NCBI GenBank assembly: GCA_016858145.1
Contig: JAEHOE010000054.1
Coordinates: forward strand, 310,001 to 374,000
Reading direction: 5' to 3'
From: Edaphochlamys debaryana
Taxonomy: Eukaryota > Chlorophyta > Chlorophyceae > Chlamydomonadales
DNA: 64,000 bases
This document shows, piece after piece, positions 21,101 to 32,040 of the stretch. Under the pieces are notes generated by a model. It did not search any database and had not been told where the DNA came from. It worked only from the letters and a program-made list of their open reading frames with translations. Each line of letters begins with the position of its first letter. The stretch's first letter is position 1. The position numbers and the translations under genes are program-made.

Positions 21101-23000
21101 CCGGGGCCCTCCACACCAAGCAGCGCTGCAGACGCGCCCACCCCGCCTCATACCCCTGCCCCCACCCCGCCTCGCCTCTCTCCCCACTCTCCTCCCTCCC
21201 TCCCTCCCTCCCTCCCCAGTCCCCCCCTCCCCGGGCCCCACCTCCTCGTCCTCCTCCTCCTTGGCTTCTACCGCCCCCGTGACCTCCTCCGCAGACGCAA
21301 ACTTCTCAAACACGCGCTTGAACTCCTCAAAGGGGTCCGCCGCCTTGGCCTCCTGCGTGTGTGTGGGGACAGACGCAGGCAGGGGCAGGGTGGGTGGGTG
21401 GTAAGGTGCGTGGTCAAACCTGGGCCCACCGCCAAGCAGTGCCTCCTCCCCAGTGCCAGCCGCCAGAGCAGCCTCGGTCACCGGTCTGCCTTGAGGCCGG
21501 AGCCTCCGGAACCACCAGCAGCCACCGGGCCGCCACCCACCACCGCCGTAACGCTGGCGACAAACAGACCCCATGCAGCCAACGGCCCGGAGCACGTGCT
21601 GCACCGCCGTCCTCCCACGTACAACGGCCGCTCGTCCCGTCGTCCAGTGCGGCCAAGCGCACCCAAGCCAGGCCCCCGACCACCACTCTAGTAAACCGCC
21701 ATTGCCCTTCGATACCCCCCCGGACAAATCTCATCAGGGACCGCATGGGGATCGCACAGGGGGGTCGCAGTAAACCACAACACGAGCTGCGCCGCTGTCC
21801 ATGCTCCCACTTGCTCTCGGTGCTGGTTGCTGGGCTGACGAGCGGGCGGGGGGTAGCGCGCACCTCCCGGGCCATGCGCTGCGACCACGGCACGCAGGCA
21901 CGCAGCCGCACCTCCGCCTACGCGTCCCCGCCCACGCCCCACGCCGGGAAGGGGTGGACACGAGGATCCCACCACCATGTGGCCTCCGCCCCGGTGGGGA
22001 CCCACAATGACGCCCAGACCGACCCCAACCTGACACACACACACACACACGCCCCCGCGCCACGAAAGTGCGCGCCCGCGAGCAGGGGAACACGCCCCAG
22101 CCCACGCCGAACCCACCCTCCCACAGGCCCCCCTCCCCTGGCTTCCACCGCATCGCGACGCCGCGACAGGGCCCCAAACCCAAGCAGCCCTGCACCCCTT
22201 GAACCTGTCGCCGGCCCACCAGAGCAGGAGCCCAGACGCTCGGCGCCCGGCGCGCGCGGCCCATCCAGTTTTACCCTCTGCCCGCCCAACCGCACCCCCG
22301 CCCGCGGCCCATCCAGTTTTACCCTCTGCCCGCCCACCCGCACCCCCGCGCGCGGCGCATCCGGCATCCCTCGTCGCACGCACCTCTGGCTGCGAGAAGC
22401 CCAGGCCGCCTCCGAACCCGAGCCCGCCCCCGAGCCCCATGCGCTCGCCGTCCTCCTCCTCCTCGGCCGCCGCGGAGGCGCCCGCGCCCGCGCCATCGCC
22501 TCTGAGCGACTCGAGGTCCAGGGGGGCCGACACGTACTCAATCACGATCTGCTCCTCATCGCCCCCGACCTCCTGCGAGGGAGCGGCATTGGGGAGAGGG
22601 CAGAGGCGGTTGGTGGTGGGCGTAAGGGCGTGAGGGGGGAGGAGGTGGAGGCGCAGGAGGTCGGCGGAGGAGGGAAGGGGTGGGGGCTGTGCGGGCTCGG
22701 GAACGGGGGACCCCCCGCCGGGAAGCCCGCTTACCGAGGCTGGGCCGCCCCCGGCGCCGCGGTCTTTGCCTGATCGCCCTGCTGCCTGCATGCGGCATAC
22801 GTGGCAAGCTGTTGGGCAAAACGCGCAGCGAACAGGGCCAGATGACCGAGGCGCCCGCCGCACCTCAGCTGCTGCTTGTTCTGCTTCTTCTTTTGGCGCC
22901 GCTCCTTCTCCTTCTCCGCTTTAGACTTCTTCCCACCGTTGGCTGCGGCAGCAGGCTGGTTCCCGTTCGCCACCACGCCGTTCTCAAGCTCCTGCGCCAT
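15122..23000 (-). CDS. SF3B2: splicing factor 3B subunit 2 (SAP145), U2 snRNP
   Basis: A core SF3b protein of the U2 snRNP, acting in the nucleus in branch-site recognition. Start at 23000 (MAQELENGVVANG, then a Lys/Arg-rich stretch). Exons in coding order: 23000-22864, 22572-22384, 21352-21242, 20950-20884, 20464-20406, 20069-19977, 19596-19537, 19008-18922, 18739-18656, 18374-18268, 18006-17925, 17740-17650, 17326-17120, 16800-16616, 16230-16130, 15824-15749, 15459-15382, 15220-15122; about 637 residues. Family signatures in order: LSKKKLKLLNRLK, VPVPRHWSQKRKYLQ, GKRGLEKPPFKLPEFIEATG, MGRMDIDYQVLHDAFFK, ELYYEGKEFE, PPPWLINMQRYGPPPSYP, KIPGLNAPIP, GWGKPPVD and GNPLYGDVFG (DUF382 plus PSP region). 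An acidic stretch and an SG-rich stretch follow, then an FKF end. Donors after 19537 and 17925 are GC. Only the exon 1 to 2 joint fails to close in phase with a plain GT-AG intron. Confidence 0.95.
16420..16655 (-). repeat. 118-bp tandem duplication across a 5' splice site (SF3B2)
   Basis: The end of the exon at 16800-16616 (RQLYTVLEQKQ), its GT donor and the first part of the intron recur 118 bp further into the intron (16495-16537 against 16613-16655). The intronic motif ctacctga.aggtc recurs at the same spacing (16443 and 16561). Using the copy donor would shift the frame, so it is probably a decoy. Confidence 0.85.
16690..16795 (-). repeat. Ser-Gly minisatellite in SF3B2
   Basis: Within the exon at 16800-16616 a 12-base-like unit built on tccgga repeats, encoding SGIASGMVSGMVSGLQSGLA and so on. 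It follows the acidic region, where family members have only a short Gly/Ser stretch. Confidence 0.75.
17018..17149 (-). repeat. 96-bp-spaced duplication of an exon end plus donor (SF3B2)
   Basis: The last ~30 bases of the acidic exon and its donor (ccgtccatgggctgcccttc on +, real site near 17120) recur with a few changes at 17021-17052. The spacing is a multiple of three. Reading on from the real donor, however, soon meets a TGA, so the second donor would not give an intact protein. Confidence 0.8.
18404..18431. repeat. dispersed intronic 3' module, SF3B2 copy
   Basis: tttgttgctgagcgagatcg, continuing to 18431, lies just upstream of the acceptor of exon 18374-18268. Close copies are at 19664-19691 (SF3B2), 46153-46178 and, weaker, 43404-43430 (coiled-coil gene). 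In gene orientation all read ...CGCTCAGc.AcAAA followed by a C-rich tract and CAG. Confidence 0.7.
19664..19691. repeat. dispersed intronic 3' module, second SF3B2 copy
   Basis: tttgttgctgagcgggaacg, continuing to 19691, lies upstream of the acceptor of exon 19596-19537. It differs from the copy at 18404 by a few bases. Confidence 0.7.
20769..20814 (+). repeat. 46-bp dispersed repeat, inverted partner at 43434-43478
   Basis: The segment around ggacctcggtgcgcatcggg is found as its reverse complement at 43434-43478, with about two differences over 44 bases. Both copies are inside introns (SF3B2 and the coiled-coil gene) but in opposite orientation relative to the host gene. Confidence 0.8.
22255..22355. 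repeat. 48-bp direct repeat in an SF3B2 intron
   Basis: The segment starting ccatccagttttaccctctg at 22261 recurs at 22309 with one or two changes. It lies in the intron between exons 2 and 3. No coding role is seen. Confidence 0.8.
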
Positions 23001-24527
23001 GCTGGCTGGGCCCAGCCCGCGCAGGGCAACTGCAGCCGTAGACCAGTGACAAAGTGTCTGCTAAAAAGTCTGGCAGTGGTCCTCTTCAACTGCGCGGACG
23101 CCCGCGAAGATCGTTGCGAGCAGGCTTTCTCAGGTTCTGCTGAGGACTACAGGAGCAATGACGTGGTGAAACAGTTACGCGTGTAGAGTATTGGACACGC
23201 GAGACGCTCCGGCATGGGGCATTCTGGGGGCGTACTGCCTTCAGAGCGCCTCAGTGTGGGTGCTCTGCTTGCGCTTCCCGGCACACACATTCTACCCGCG
23301 CGGTCAATCTCGCCTTCAAGCCCAGCGTATCTGTTGGAAGGCTTGAGCACCAACACGGCCGACGTGCATCGTTATGTGCGCGAGCCATGGCGCCACGCGA
23401 GCTGCTAAAGGCTGGGTTGGTGTAGACCCTGGTCACAAGCAGGATGCTAGACGGGGAACGTCGGAGGGCTGGGGGAGACGAGGGGCAGCGGGGGCCAGGA
23501 GGCGGGGGCGGCGAGTTGGGGAGGATCAGGGGCAGGTCTCTTGCCGTCCCATCCTCCGACACGCCTCGATGGGCCCAAGGCTGCCAACGACGGCCCACAA
23601 CAGTGATGCAGAGTATACTGCTGTGGTTGGGATGCCAGGCGGGCAGTAGAGAACAGTGAGGGGGCATTCGGGGCAACGTTGTCAGGATGCGGGCACCACG
23701 AAGCCGTGCAGGAGCGTCAGTCAACGCACCCGTGCGTACCCCGCTTCGGGGTTCAAGGGGTGGGAATGGGAAACGGGGACGAGGTTATGGGGGTGGGTCA
23801 GAATCAACGCCCCACCACTGGCCAGACCTGGGCCGCACCAGCGGAAGCGTCACCCTTGGCTTCCTTTGCAAGGAGGCAGCTTGCGTGGGGACTTCAGAGG
23901 CTGGTTTCCGAAGATGGACATTCTGCCATGCTGACAGGGCAGATTTGCAAGCAGCTGAGGCCTTCGGGAGCGACCAGGAGGGCTGGGTCGGGGGGTGCCG
24001 AGACTGCTGACTGGCTCCTGGCAGGCTGGCACTCTGGCAGGCTCGGGCTTGCTCCCTGGCCTTGTACATAGTGCAGTGTGGCACCGTGCCAATACCGCAC
24101 GTAGTAAGCTTGCAATCGGGGCGGCAACCTGTCCGTCGTGGCCAATTGGCGAGCTGAAATGGCAGCAAAGGAGGCGAGGGCGGGTGCGAAACACACACGC
24201 CCACACCCACGCACCGCGCCCGCCCCCATCGTGTGACCCCAGCGGTCCTACCTCTCCTCGTGACTGGCGGCTGCAAGCTACTACTGGCCTTGCGCGGGGG
24301 ACCATTGCCGAGGGCCAGGGCATCCCCAGCAATACCTGTGCCCAAGTTGACAAACTTGCCGAACCAGCTATTTGAGTCAAGGCGTTTACGTTGAATGTTG
24401 TATGGGGTCGAAAGAAGCAAGTTTGGCTTGCCGTACTTTTGCATTCTGCGCGCTGCCCGCGACCAAACCTGCCCCGCGCGCTCCTGACACTCTCTTTCTC
24501 GCCCCGTCTGTCCCTTGCTAGTGGAAA
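23001..24527. promoter_or_regulatory. shared upstream region of SF3B2 and RPS11
   Basis: A gap of 1.5 kb between two divergent starts, SF3B2 (-, from 23000) and RPS11 (+, from 24528). It must hold both promoters and 5' UTRs. I saw no TATA box and no convincing exon. A short pyrimidine-rich stretch just before the RPS11 ATG (ctctctttctcgccccg) would suit a TOP-like ribosomal-protein leader; that is speculative. Confidence 0.5.
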
Positions 24528-27279
24528 ATGGCCGACCAGGTCCGTTCTGAGCAGCTTGCCGCCGCCGCAGCCTGTGCCATTTCTGACCGTGGTCGTTCTG
24601 CTCTTTGCACAGACTGAGAGGGCGTACCAGAAGCAGTTCGGCGTGACCGGCTGCTTCAAGAGCAAGGAGAAGAAGGCTCCGGGCAAGAGCGGCCACCGCT
24701 TCTACAAGCAGATTGGTCTGGGCTTCAAGACGCCCAAGGAGGCCATCGAGGGTGAGTCTTGGGTATGAGCTGAATGGCAGGGCAGGAAGCGGCCATGCGG
24801 CGCAGACAATTTTCCTCGCGCCGTCCCCGATGGAGTTGGCGCGGAGCCAAGACGCCGCGTTTGCCCCTCTCACAGGCCACTACATCGACAAGAAGTGCCC
24901 CTTCACCGGCAATGTGTCTATCCGCGGGCGTATCCTCACGGGTGAGCACATCGCGGCGGCGGCTTGAGAGCGGGCGGCGCCGGCCCCGCTCCCACCAGCG
25001 CCAGCACAGCGTCGCGAGGGGCATAGCTTACGGGGCTTTTGCTCTGCGGGCGCAGGCCAGATCAAGTCGACGAAGATGAACCGCACCATTGTGGTCCGCC
25101 GCGACTACCTTCACTTCGTGAAGAAGTACGGCAGGTGCGCATGCATGCAGGCGTCTACGGACAGCGGGGATATGGGGGGAAGGGGGGCAGCGGCCGCGTA
25201 GGTCCCTCTGGGGTGGAGTCCCAAACAGGGGGGTGGGGGTAAGCACCCTCTTGAGTGAAGGCGGCACCTTGACGCTGGCCGGCTTGGAGCTTGGAGCTTG
25301 GCGCCCGGAGCGGCTGTGCAGAGGATTGCTCTGGAGCGCACGGTGGCAGCCGGCTGATCTGCATGGCGGACGGCGGGCGCGTGCACCCTGCAGCCGTCTG
25401 ACGCTGCTGCCGGTTCTCTGGCGGCCAGCCGGCGCGACTCAACGCAACAGCCCGGGCCAGTCATGTCCGTGCTGACATGTACATCAGCGCTGGCGCGTGC
25501 CACGAGCGCCACGAGCGCCCAAAGGCGATTGCAGAGCAGGGGTCGAGGCATGGACGGACGCAGCGCAGCGGCCCTGGCACACGGAGGCGGGACGCTGCGC
25601 CCCGGGCTCGCTCCCAGCGACCTATGCACCGGCGCTCCCGGCGGCCGGCTCTTTGCAGCAGCACGGGAGTCCACACTGCCGCCCGGCGCGTCAGCGGCCC
25701 CCCCGGCTGCTGGCCCCCGCACCATTCTGCCTTCCTCGCGGCTGACGCCTTAGTTCGTTGGCCTTTCGCTGACCCACATCCGCCCCTTTTCCCTCCACCG
25801 CCACCGCGTGTCTGCACGGGGCCGCAGGTACGAGAAGCGCCACCGCAACATCTCGGCCCACATCTCGCCGTGCTTCCGCGCCCGCGAGGGTGACACCGTG
25901 GTCATCGGCCAGTGCCGGTGAGAGGGGAAGCTGGGGCGGGGGGTCAGAGGGGTGTCAAAGTAGAGGGTAAGGGCTGGGATTGGGAGTGCTTGTGTGCTTT
26001 GCTCGGTTATGAAGCGGTGGCGGGTGCTGCGACGAGCGGAAGGACGCAGCGAGCCTGGATGCCCGGACTTCGAGCGAGCAAGCGCAGCAGGAGTGTCGTG
26101 GATTGGAGCCAGCCAGCCGGAAGCAGCGGAGGCAGGCGACGGCCGGTGACGGTAGCAGCGGCGCAGCGCTCAGCGGACAGCTGCCGCGTGCGTGCGCGCA
26201 CGATGGAGCTGCGCTGCAGGGAGGGGAAGGGTCGGTTATCCCCGGACGCGTGGTGGAGTGGAGCGGCTGCGGGCGGAGGATCTGGGGAGGCAACGGAGCA
26301 GCGCTGGGATTTCAGGACGCGGAGGCTGCCAATGAACCCGCGCCGGCGGCGGGTGCGTGCAGCAGCTCGACAGCTGCAGAAGGAGGCCCTACTTCGCTCC
26401 CGCGGCTGCTGCGGCGAGGCCGCGCGACGGAACTGTGCTGGCGGCACTTGCGCTCGACCGGAGAGCGCAGCGCCCTAGCTCTGGCGCGGCCGGTCTGCGC
26501 TTGACGCAGGGCTTTGCGCAACCGGCAGAAACCGGGGCCGCGCGGTTTCGTGGTGGAGCAGCGGCGTTCAGGCGGACGAGAAGAGGGCCGTGAGGGTTGC
26601 GGCTCGCTGCCGCCCGCGTGTGCATCTCATCGGCGCGACGCCACTGGCTGTGCGACAGTGCTGTCGCCAGCCGCATGGCGCCGTTCGAGTGCCGGCCGCG
26701 GGCTGTCGGCGATCAGAGCCGATCTGGCATGCATTCCGGAGGACCAGGCCCGAGGCCCCAGCGGCGGGGTGCGCGCGCAGCCAGGGCTGAGCGCTGCGGG
26801 CCGAGCAGGCGCGGAGCAGTATGGTGCAGACGGCGAGCAGTGGCGCTGTGGTTGTACGCCACAGCCTTGCCAGCAGCAGCCGACTGAACGCGGAGCGCAC
26901 GGGGGATGCAGCAGGGCAGAGCTCAGCGTGGCCGCGTTTTGGGACACGGCAGTCCTCGGCCTCCGGCCAAGTCCGTTTCCAGCCTGCCATGCCTCAGCTC
27001 CAGCCTGGGATCAGCATCCTGCAGACCTGCACACATGCGCCAGCATCGCTTTTCTAGCGCTGCCTGCCTCTCGCGCTCTGCGGTCGGCTTGGCCCCACGG
27101 GGCCATCCCTTATCCACCTTAGCGCCTCCTCGGCCCGCCCTGACCCTTCTATCGCCCCTCCTGCCGCCCCTCCTGCCTCGTCTACTCCCGCCAGGCCCCT
27201 GTCCAAGACCGTGCGCTTCAACGTGCTGCGCGTCACCCCCGCTGGCTCGTCCAGCAAGAAGGGCTTCGCCTCCTTCTAA
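24528..27279 (+). CDS. RPS11: 40S ribosomal protein S11 (uS17)
   Basis: A small-subunit protein of the cytosolic ribosome that binds 18S rRNA. Exons: 24528-24539, 24613-24751, 24876-24941, 25056-25134, 25828-25917 and 27195-27279, all GT-AG and in phase, 156 residues, the usual eukaryotic length. The first exon codes only MADQ. Signatures: [88 protein letters not shown] and the end [10 protein letters not shown]. These match eukaryotic uS17 closely, not the shorter organellar type. Intron 5 is 1,277 bp, far longer than the others. TGTAA follows 184 bases after the stop. Confidence 0.97.
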
Positions 27280-27462
27280 GCGGGTCGCCGGTCGGTCCCG
27301 GTGACATGAGGAGCCTCGCGTTCTCGCGGGCGTGCCGCCCCGGTGCCACCCCCGGCCCGCGTAGGGCCGGGCGCCTCGTCCCCAGGCGTGCGCGGGTCTG
27401 GGGCGAGGCAGCGCTGAGGAGGACGAGGACGAGGAGGGCTGTCGGGCGGTTAGGAGGTCGCG

Positions 27463-27467
27463 TGTAA
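27463..27467 (+). terminator. polyadenylation signal TGTAA for RPS11
   Basis: TGTAA in cgcgtgtaacacag, 184 bases after the RPS11 stop and before the convergent neighbour. This is the signal used in Chlamydomonas and its relatives. Confidence 0.7.
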
Positions 27468-28052
27468 CACAGACGTCTTGAGTACGGAGCCCCTTGCGTT
27501 CCCGCGGTGGTTGTCCGCTGTCACGGGGTGTCCCAGAACTGCCAGCCGCAGTATCTCAGCCTTTTCGCTGGCCTGAATCCAACTGGCGATGGGGAGTCTG
27601 CTTGGCAGCACGACCAGGCAAGCTTGGGTACGCGGACGTGTTGCATGCCGGACGATGTATCGATTACAACATGACTCCAGCCAAGTCAGCTCTTATTGTG
27701 CTCAGTCCACGCCATGCTCCCAGCAACAGCAGCCCGATAGCCCAGGATAAGTGAGTCAAGAAGTTTCTCGGTCCGACACGATACGCCAAACCGGTCACAA
27801 GGTCCCTGATGAGGTACAGGACTGCTGCTTCACCAGTGCCCTAGCCACGCCGTCCTTCACAGAAGTCTGCTCTGGATCAGTCACAGATTTATTCTCATCC
27901 AGCGTGCATCCGGCACGGCGTGCACAGCACTTCGCAGCGTGTGGCTCGATCCCAGATGAGCACAGGGTGTAGGGGATCTTGCCCGCGGGGCTCTGTCCAT
28001 CAGCGGTTGCAACCTCAGCAACCCGCCCGCAAGCGCTCAGAGCATAGGGTTG
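27468..28052. other. convergent 3' region of RPS11 and the ShK-chitinase gene
   Basis: No gene is supported. It contains the minus-strand 3' UTR of the chitinase gene, with TGTAA at 27664-27668 on the minus strand. Confidence 0.6.
27664..27668 (-). terminator. polyadenylation signal TGTAA for the ShK-chitinase gene
   Basis: Reads TGTAA on the minus strand, about 385 bases after the stop at 28053, in a plausible 3' UTR position. Confidence 0.55.
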
Positions 28053-31000
28053 CTAGCAGTAGAGGTTGCTAGTGGCCGCAGGCAGGCCAAAGCACTGCGT
28101 GCGGACCTGGTTGATGTAGGCCACCCGCTGCTTCTGCATCTGGTCGCCGATGCTGCCAGCGGGCTGCGGGGAGGGGGAGGGGGGTAGGAGGTATGGGCGG
28201 GGTTTGGCACGTCGCACGTGGCGAGAGCAGACCAGGGTATTTGGCGGGCATGGGCGGGCTTCCATGTGCACACGGCAAGGCGTACGGGATGGATGCGCGT
28301 GCAGGCTGCCGACAGAGCTGAGGTTCAGGGGTTGAAGGACTTTCCAACGGGCTGGTACGGCACCTCTCCTGCACTTGGTGCTCAACCCTCCCTAGCGTGC
28401 CATCGTGCTCTGCGCTGCATAGCGCTTTGCTTTTAACCCTCCCTAGCTCCGGCTCACCTTGCTGCACTCGCGCTCGGGGTTGATGCGGCGGGTGACCTGG
28501 GCTATGTCCAGCTGCCGAGCGGCCACCGGGCACCTGTCGCCGCCCACCCAGCTGCCCCTGCGCACAGCAGAGCAAGGGAGGGAGGGAGGGAGGGAGGTGT
28601 TACCGCCGCTGTGTGGCGCTGGTGGGTCTTGTGCGGTGCCGGGCCGGGCCGAGCCTGTCGTTCCCGCGGCGGTCCCCGGGGGCACCGCGCGCCGGGCCCC
28701 GTGCGCCGGGCCCCGTACGCCGGGCCCCGTGCGCACTGCCAGCCCAGCTTTCATGTACTCACATGCTGCACGAAGCGAGCGCGGAGAGCGTCCGGTTGCG
28801 GCGGTTGAGTTCAAGACACGGAGGGGGGGAGCGGACGTCAGTGTCAGAGCGAGCACTCCGAACCCCGTTGACACTAGGCGATAGCACGACAGGCGGGGGA
28901 CGCACAAGGTCCATTGCGGCAGGATTGCGGCGCCTGCTGCCCTTCTGACCCGCTACCCACGTATCAGTCGTAGGCTCGTAGCCCCGCGTCACCACCCACC
29001 AGTTGAACGAATAAGATCCGCCACCCGGCTCGGCCCAAAAGATGATGGCGCTCTTCCAGCCCAGGGACTGGCTTCCGTCTGCCAGTACGTCAGGGTTGGC
29101 CTCCACGTTGACGCCCAGCTTGGCGGTCATGCCCCTGTAGTTGAAGCAGTGGGCTGCGGCAGGGATAGCGCATGCATGGGGAGCGCCGGCGCGAGGGAAA
29201 GGACGTTCGTCATGAACAAATGCATGGGTGCGAGCCGTCATAAGTGTGGACGGGCGCAAGAATGAAGGTGCGTGGGCGGATGGAAGGAAGTATGGGTGAA
29301 CTCACACAGCTGCATGGGGCCGCGGCCGATGTAGTTGGGGTAGCTGGGGTAGTTGGTCTGCGCCCAGGTCGCGGGTTCCCAGCTGCAGCGGTTGTAGCCG
29401 GTGCAGTCCTTCCCGTTGCAGTTCTCCACCATTTCGTCCAGCTGGCCTGCCGTACGTAGGGCGGCGCAGGGACACAAGCTAGTGGGCAAAGTGGCAGAAT
29501 CACACGTGACGTGGGCAAAGTCCAGCCCGAACGAATGCATCACCCGGCCGATTACGTACCGGCACCCGTGTCCTCCCTCACCTCCCGACTCGTGCAACAC
29601 GTTGCCGGCAAACACGGAGGCCTCGTCCCGGTTGTAGAAGCTGAAGCTCAGACCGGAGGCCGCTGAGGCGAAGTGGTTCCAGTGGCGGTCGATTGTGGAA
29701 TCGGAGTTGCCTAGGCCGTTGAGCCGGAAGATGCACCTGCGCGTGTGGATGGATGGGGGCCATGGGAGGGCCGGCCCTGGCGTAAGTTGAATGTAGGTCT
29801 GAGCTAACCAAACAAACAATTGAAGGGTAGCCGTCCATAGCGTGTCGATGAATCTAGAGTTCGGAACCCCCTCACCGAAACTCGGACTTCTTCAGGTTGC
29901 CCGCGGCGGTGGGGTCACCTGGGCCGCCGGCATGTGTTCATGGGGTTAGTCAGGGTGGCATCAGACTCCATGCGACGAAGCCACGCAAGCGTCAGCACCG
30001 CCCCCACGTTCGCAGCCGTGTCCGCAAGCATCAGCACAGCCCCCGTGTTCGCAGAGGTAGAAGGAGGTAAGGGGGAGCTGTGGCTTACCTCCAGAGGGGC
30101 CGGGGGTGGGTCCTGGCGAGCCGCCGCACGTGCCGCACGTCTTGGTGCACAGCGCGTCCCGCACGCTCTGGCCGTTCCATGTGTAGCCAGCAGCGCAGTA
30201 GCCCGAGCTCTTCCAGCCGCCGCAGTAGCTCACCTTGTCGGAGCAGCCTGGGGGGGAGGGGTGGCATGGAGCGGGGGGGGCGGGCGGGTTGGGGTCGACA
30301 CAGGGGCCGGGGGCATCAGGAGGTGAGGGTTGAGGGCTTGCGTGTCGTGCGCATCTAATGCATATGCACCTGCACCTCCCCGGCTTCTCGCCCACTCTCC
30401 ACTCCGTCCCCGCCTCACCTCCGGACCCGCAGGGGGCGCCGCCGCACGTCTTGGCGCACACCACGTCCCTCACGCTCTTGCCGTTGTACGTGTATTGGGA
30501 GGCGCAGTAGCCGGAGCTCTTCCAGCTCGCACAGTTGCTGTACTGGTCGGTGCAGCCTAGGAGGGGCAGGCGTGGGCCCGGGAAGGGAACCAAGCAATGA
30601 ATGGTCAGCGTCTGTATGTCTGACCTGGGCACAGGTGCGTGGGCGGCAGGGATTGCAAGGCGGGGCTGCCGTGCCAGGCCTGTTTACCAGGCAGGGACGA
30701 AGCAGCTCGAGAGCTGGGGGGCCCCGAGGACGGCGCTCCGCAGGGCCTTACTGGTGGACCCCCACCCTAGTTGCGCAAGCTGTCATAACTATCGGCCCCT
30801 CCGCCCCTTCCAACCTCCGGCTCATGCGTCCATCTCTCGCTCACCTCCAGCAGGTGACGAGGCGCAGGGGGCGCCGCCGCACGTCTTGGCGCACACCACA
30901 TCCTTCACGCTCTGGCCGTTGTACACGTACTGGGAGCCGCAGTAGCCGGAGCTCTTCCAGCCGGCACACCAGTTCACTTGATCAGTGCAGGCTGGGGGAA

Positions 31001-31445
31001 GGGGGAGGTGGGGGCACGGGCGCGGGTTAGTCAAACAAGCGGGGGCAGGGCGCCGAGGAGGGCACAGGTGGGGCACACGCCTGAGCCGTCGAGGCACGGC
31101 ACCCTTGCTTTATATGCCCTAGGTGCCCCTCCCAGGTTCCCTTTCAGTCATCCTCCCCCCACTCCCCCCGGCCCCCCACTTACATGCCAGGCGCCGCCTG
31201 GCACCCTCGCCCGCCAGCAGCCGCCTGCTGCCGTTGACGCTGGGCTCGGTGGAGGTGACAGCGCCGTCGGCGCCGGCACTCATGGCAGACGTGGTGAGGA
31301 CCGGGAGAGTCGTGGGCAGAGGCACGGGCTCGCTGTCGGCGGTCTCGGGCTGAGCGAGCACGGCGGTGCCGCAGGCGAAGAGCAGCATCACTGCCGCCAT
31401 GGCGCCGAGCGCCAGCCCCGGCGAGGCCTTGCGTCGCTTTGCCAT
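28053..31445 (-). CDS. secreted protein with three ShK-like domains and a GH19 chitinase domain
   Basis: Exons in coding order: 31445-31184, 30991-30845, 30556-30419, 30247-30089, 29918-29876, 29736-29582, 29446-29306, 29153-28961, 28557-28458 and 28163-28053, all GT-AG and in phase, 482 residues. After a Lys/Arg start comes a hydrophobic signal peptide core (AMAAVMLLFACGTAVLAQ). Three ShK-like six-cysteine domains (about 88-235) each hold WKSSGYC and a C-AKT-C or C-TKT-C end. Residues from about 250 fit glycoside hydrolase 19: the HESGG motif with the likely acid Glu, then YIGRGPMQLSHCFNYRG, ANPDVLADGSQSLGWKSAIIFW, GGDRC and VTRRINPERECSK. GH19 enzymes cleave beta-1,4-GlcNAc polymers, so the target may be chitin or peptidoglycan of other organisms. 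Substrate is inferred. N-terminal exons and promoter match the CAP genes next door. Confidence 0.87.
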
Positions 31446-32040
31446 TACGCCGGCTTTACAGGTTGTTGTTAGTAACCGAGGCTCGGGTCAGTCGTGTGGG
31501 GATCGCGACGCACTAAGGTCAGCGTGGAGCGTTGAGTGGTCGACCGGCAAGATGCTTCACGTCACGCGCCAGGGCGGTGGGTGGCTGAAGGCGTGGTGTG
31601 CGCTGCGTCGGGTTGCTATTCTACCTATTTGCCCGAAGGATATGGCGGTATATATAGCGCTGCCGCCTCGGGGGCCTGCGGGTTTAGGCCGCGCTAGGGC
31701 CCGGAGGGGTCCGGGCTCCGAGTGGGCCCGGGTCCGACGGGTGCGGTACAAGCCGCCCCGGGCCCGCCGACCTCGACAACGCCCACCTTCTTTCTGCCTT
31801 GTGAGATGGCCGTTGCGGCCGTCGGCATCAAGGCAGTGGCAGCCAGGGGAGCAAACGGCCCCCTGCAGCATCCTTCGTAGGGGCCCTACGGGGGTGACGA
31901 GGGGTAGAAGAACATCAACGAAGCGAAGCGCTTGGTTGGTGACGAGGGGTCCGTCCGGGTCCATCAGGTCCATCCGCGTCACACAGCGTTCGCAAGTCGT
32001 GACGCATTCCGCACCCCGCGTTGTATCTCAGCGCATGCAC
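30080..32040 (-). repeat. inverted-repeat arm 1 (ShK gene 5' halves)
   Basis: The promoter, first exon and three ShK exons of the chitinase gene are near-identical, in reverse orientation, to about 32880-34730 (and so to 38210-40067). Exons 1-3 have the same lengths in each gene (262, 147, 138 bases) and their introns match too. Similarity stops after the third ShK exon, where the catalytic parts differ. Confidence 0.85.
31649..31656 (-). promoter_or_regulatory. TATA box of the ShK-chitinase gene
   Basis: TATATATA about 200 bases before the ATG. The same block (gcgctatatataccgccat in gene orientation) sits about 195 bases before each ShK-CAP start, so the position is conserved between paralogues. 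Confidence 0.7.

Noticed and set aside
22031..22050. (CA)n microsatellite
   Set aside because: A short simple repeat inside an intron with no sign of function.
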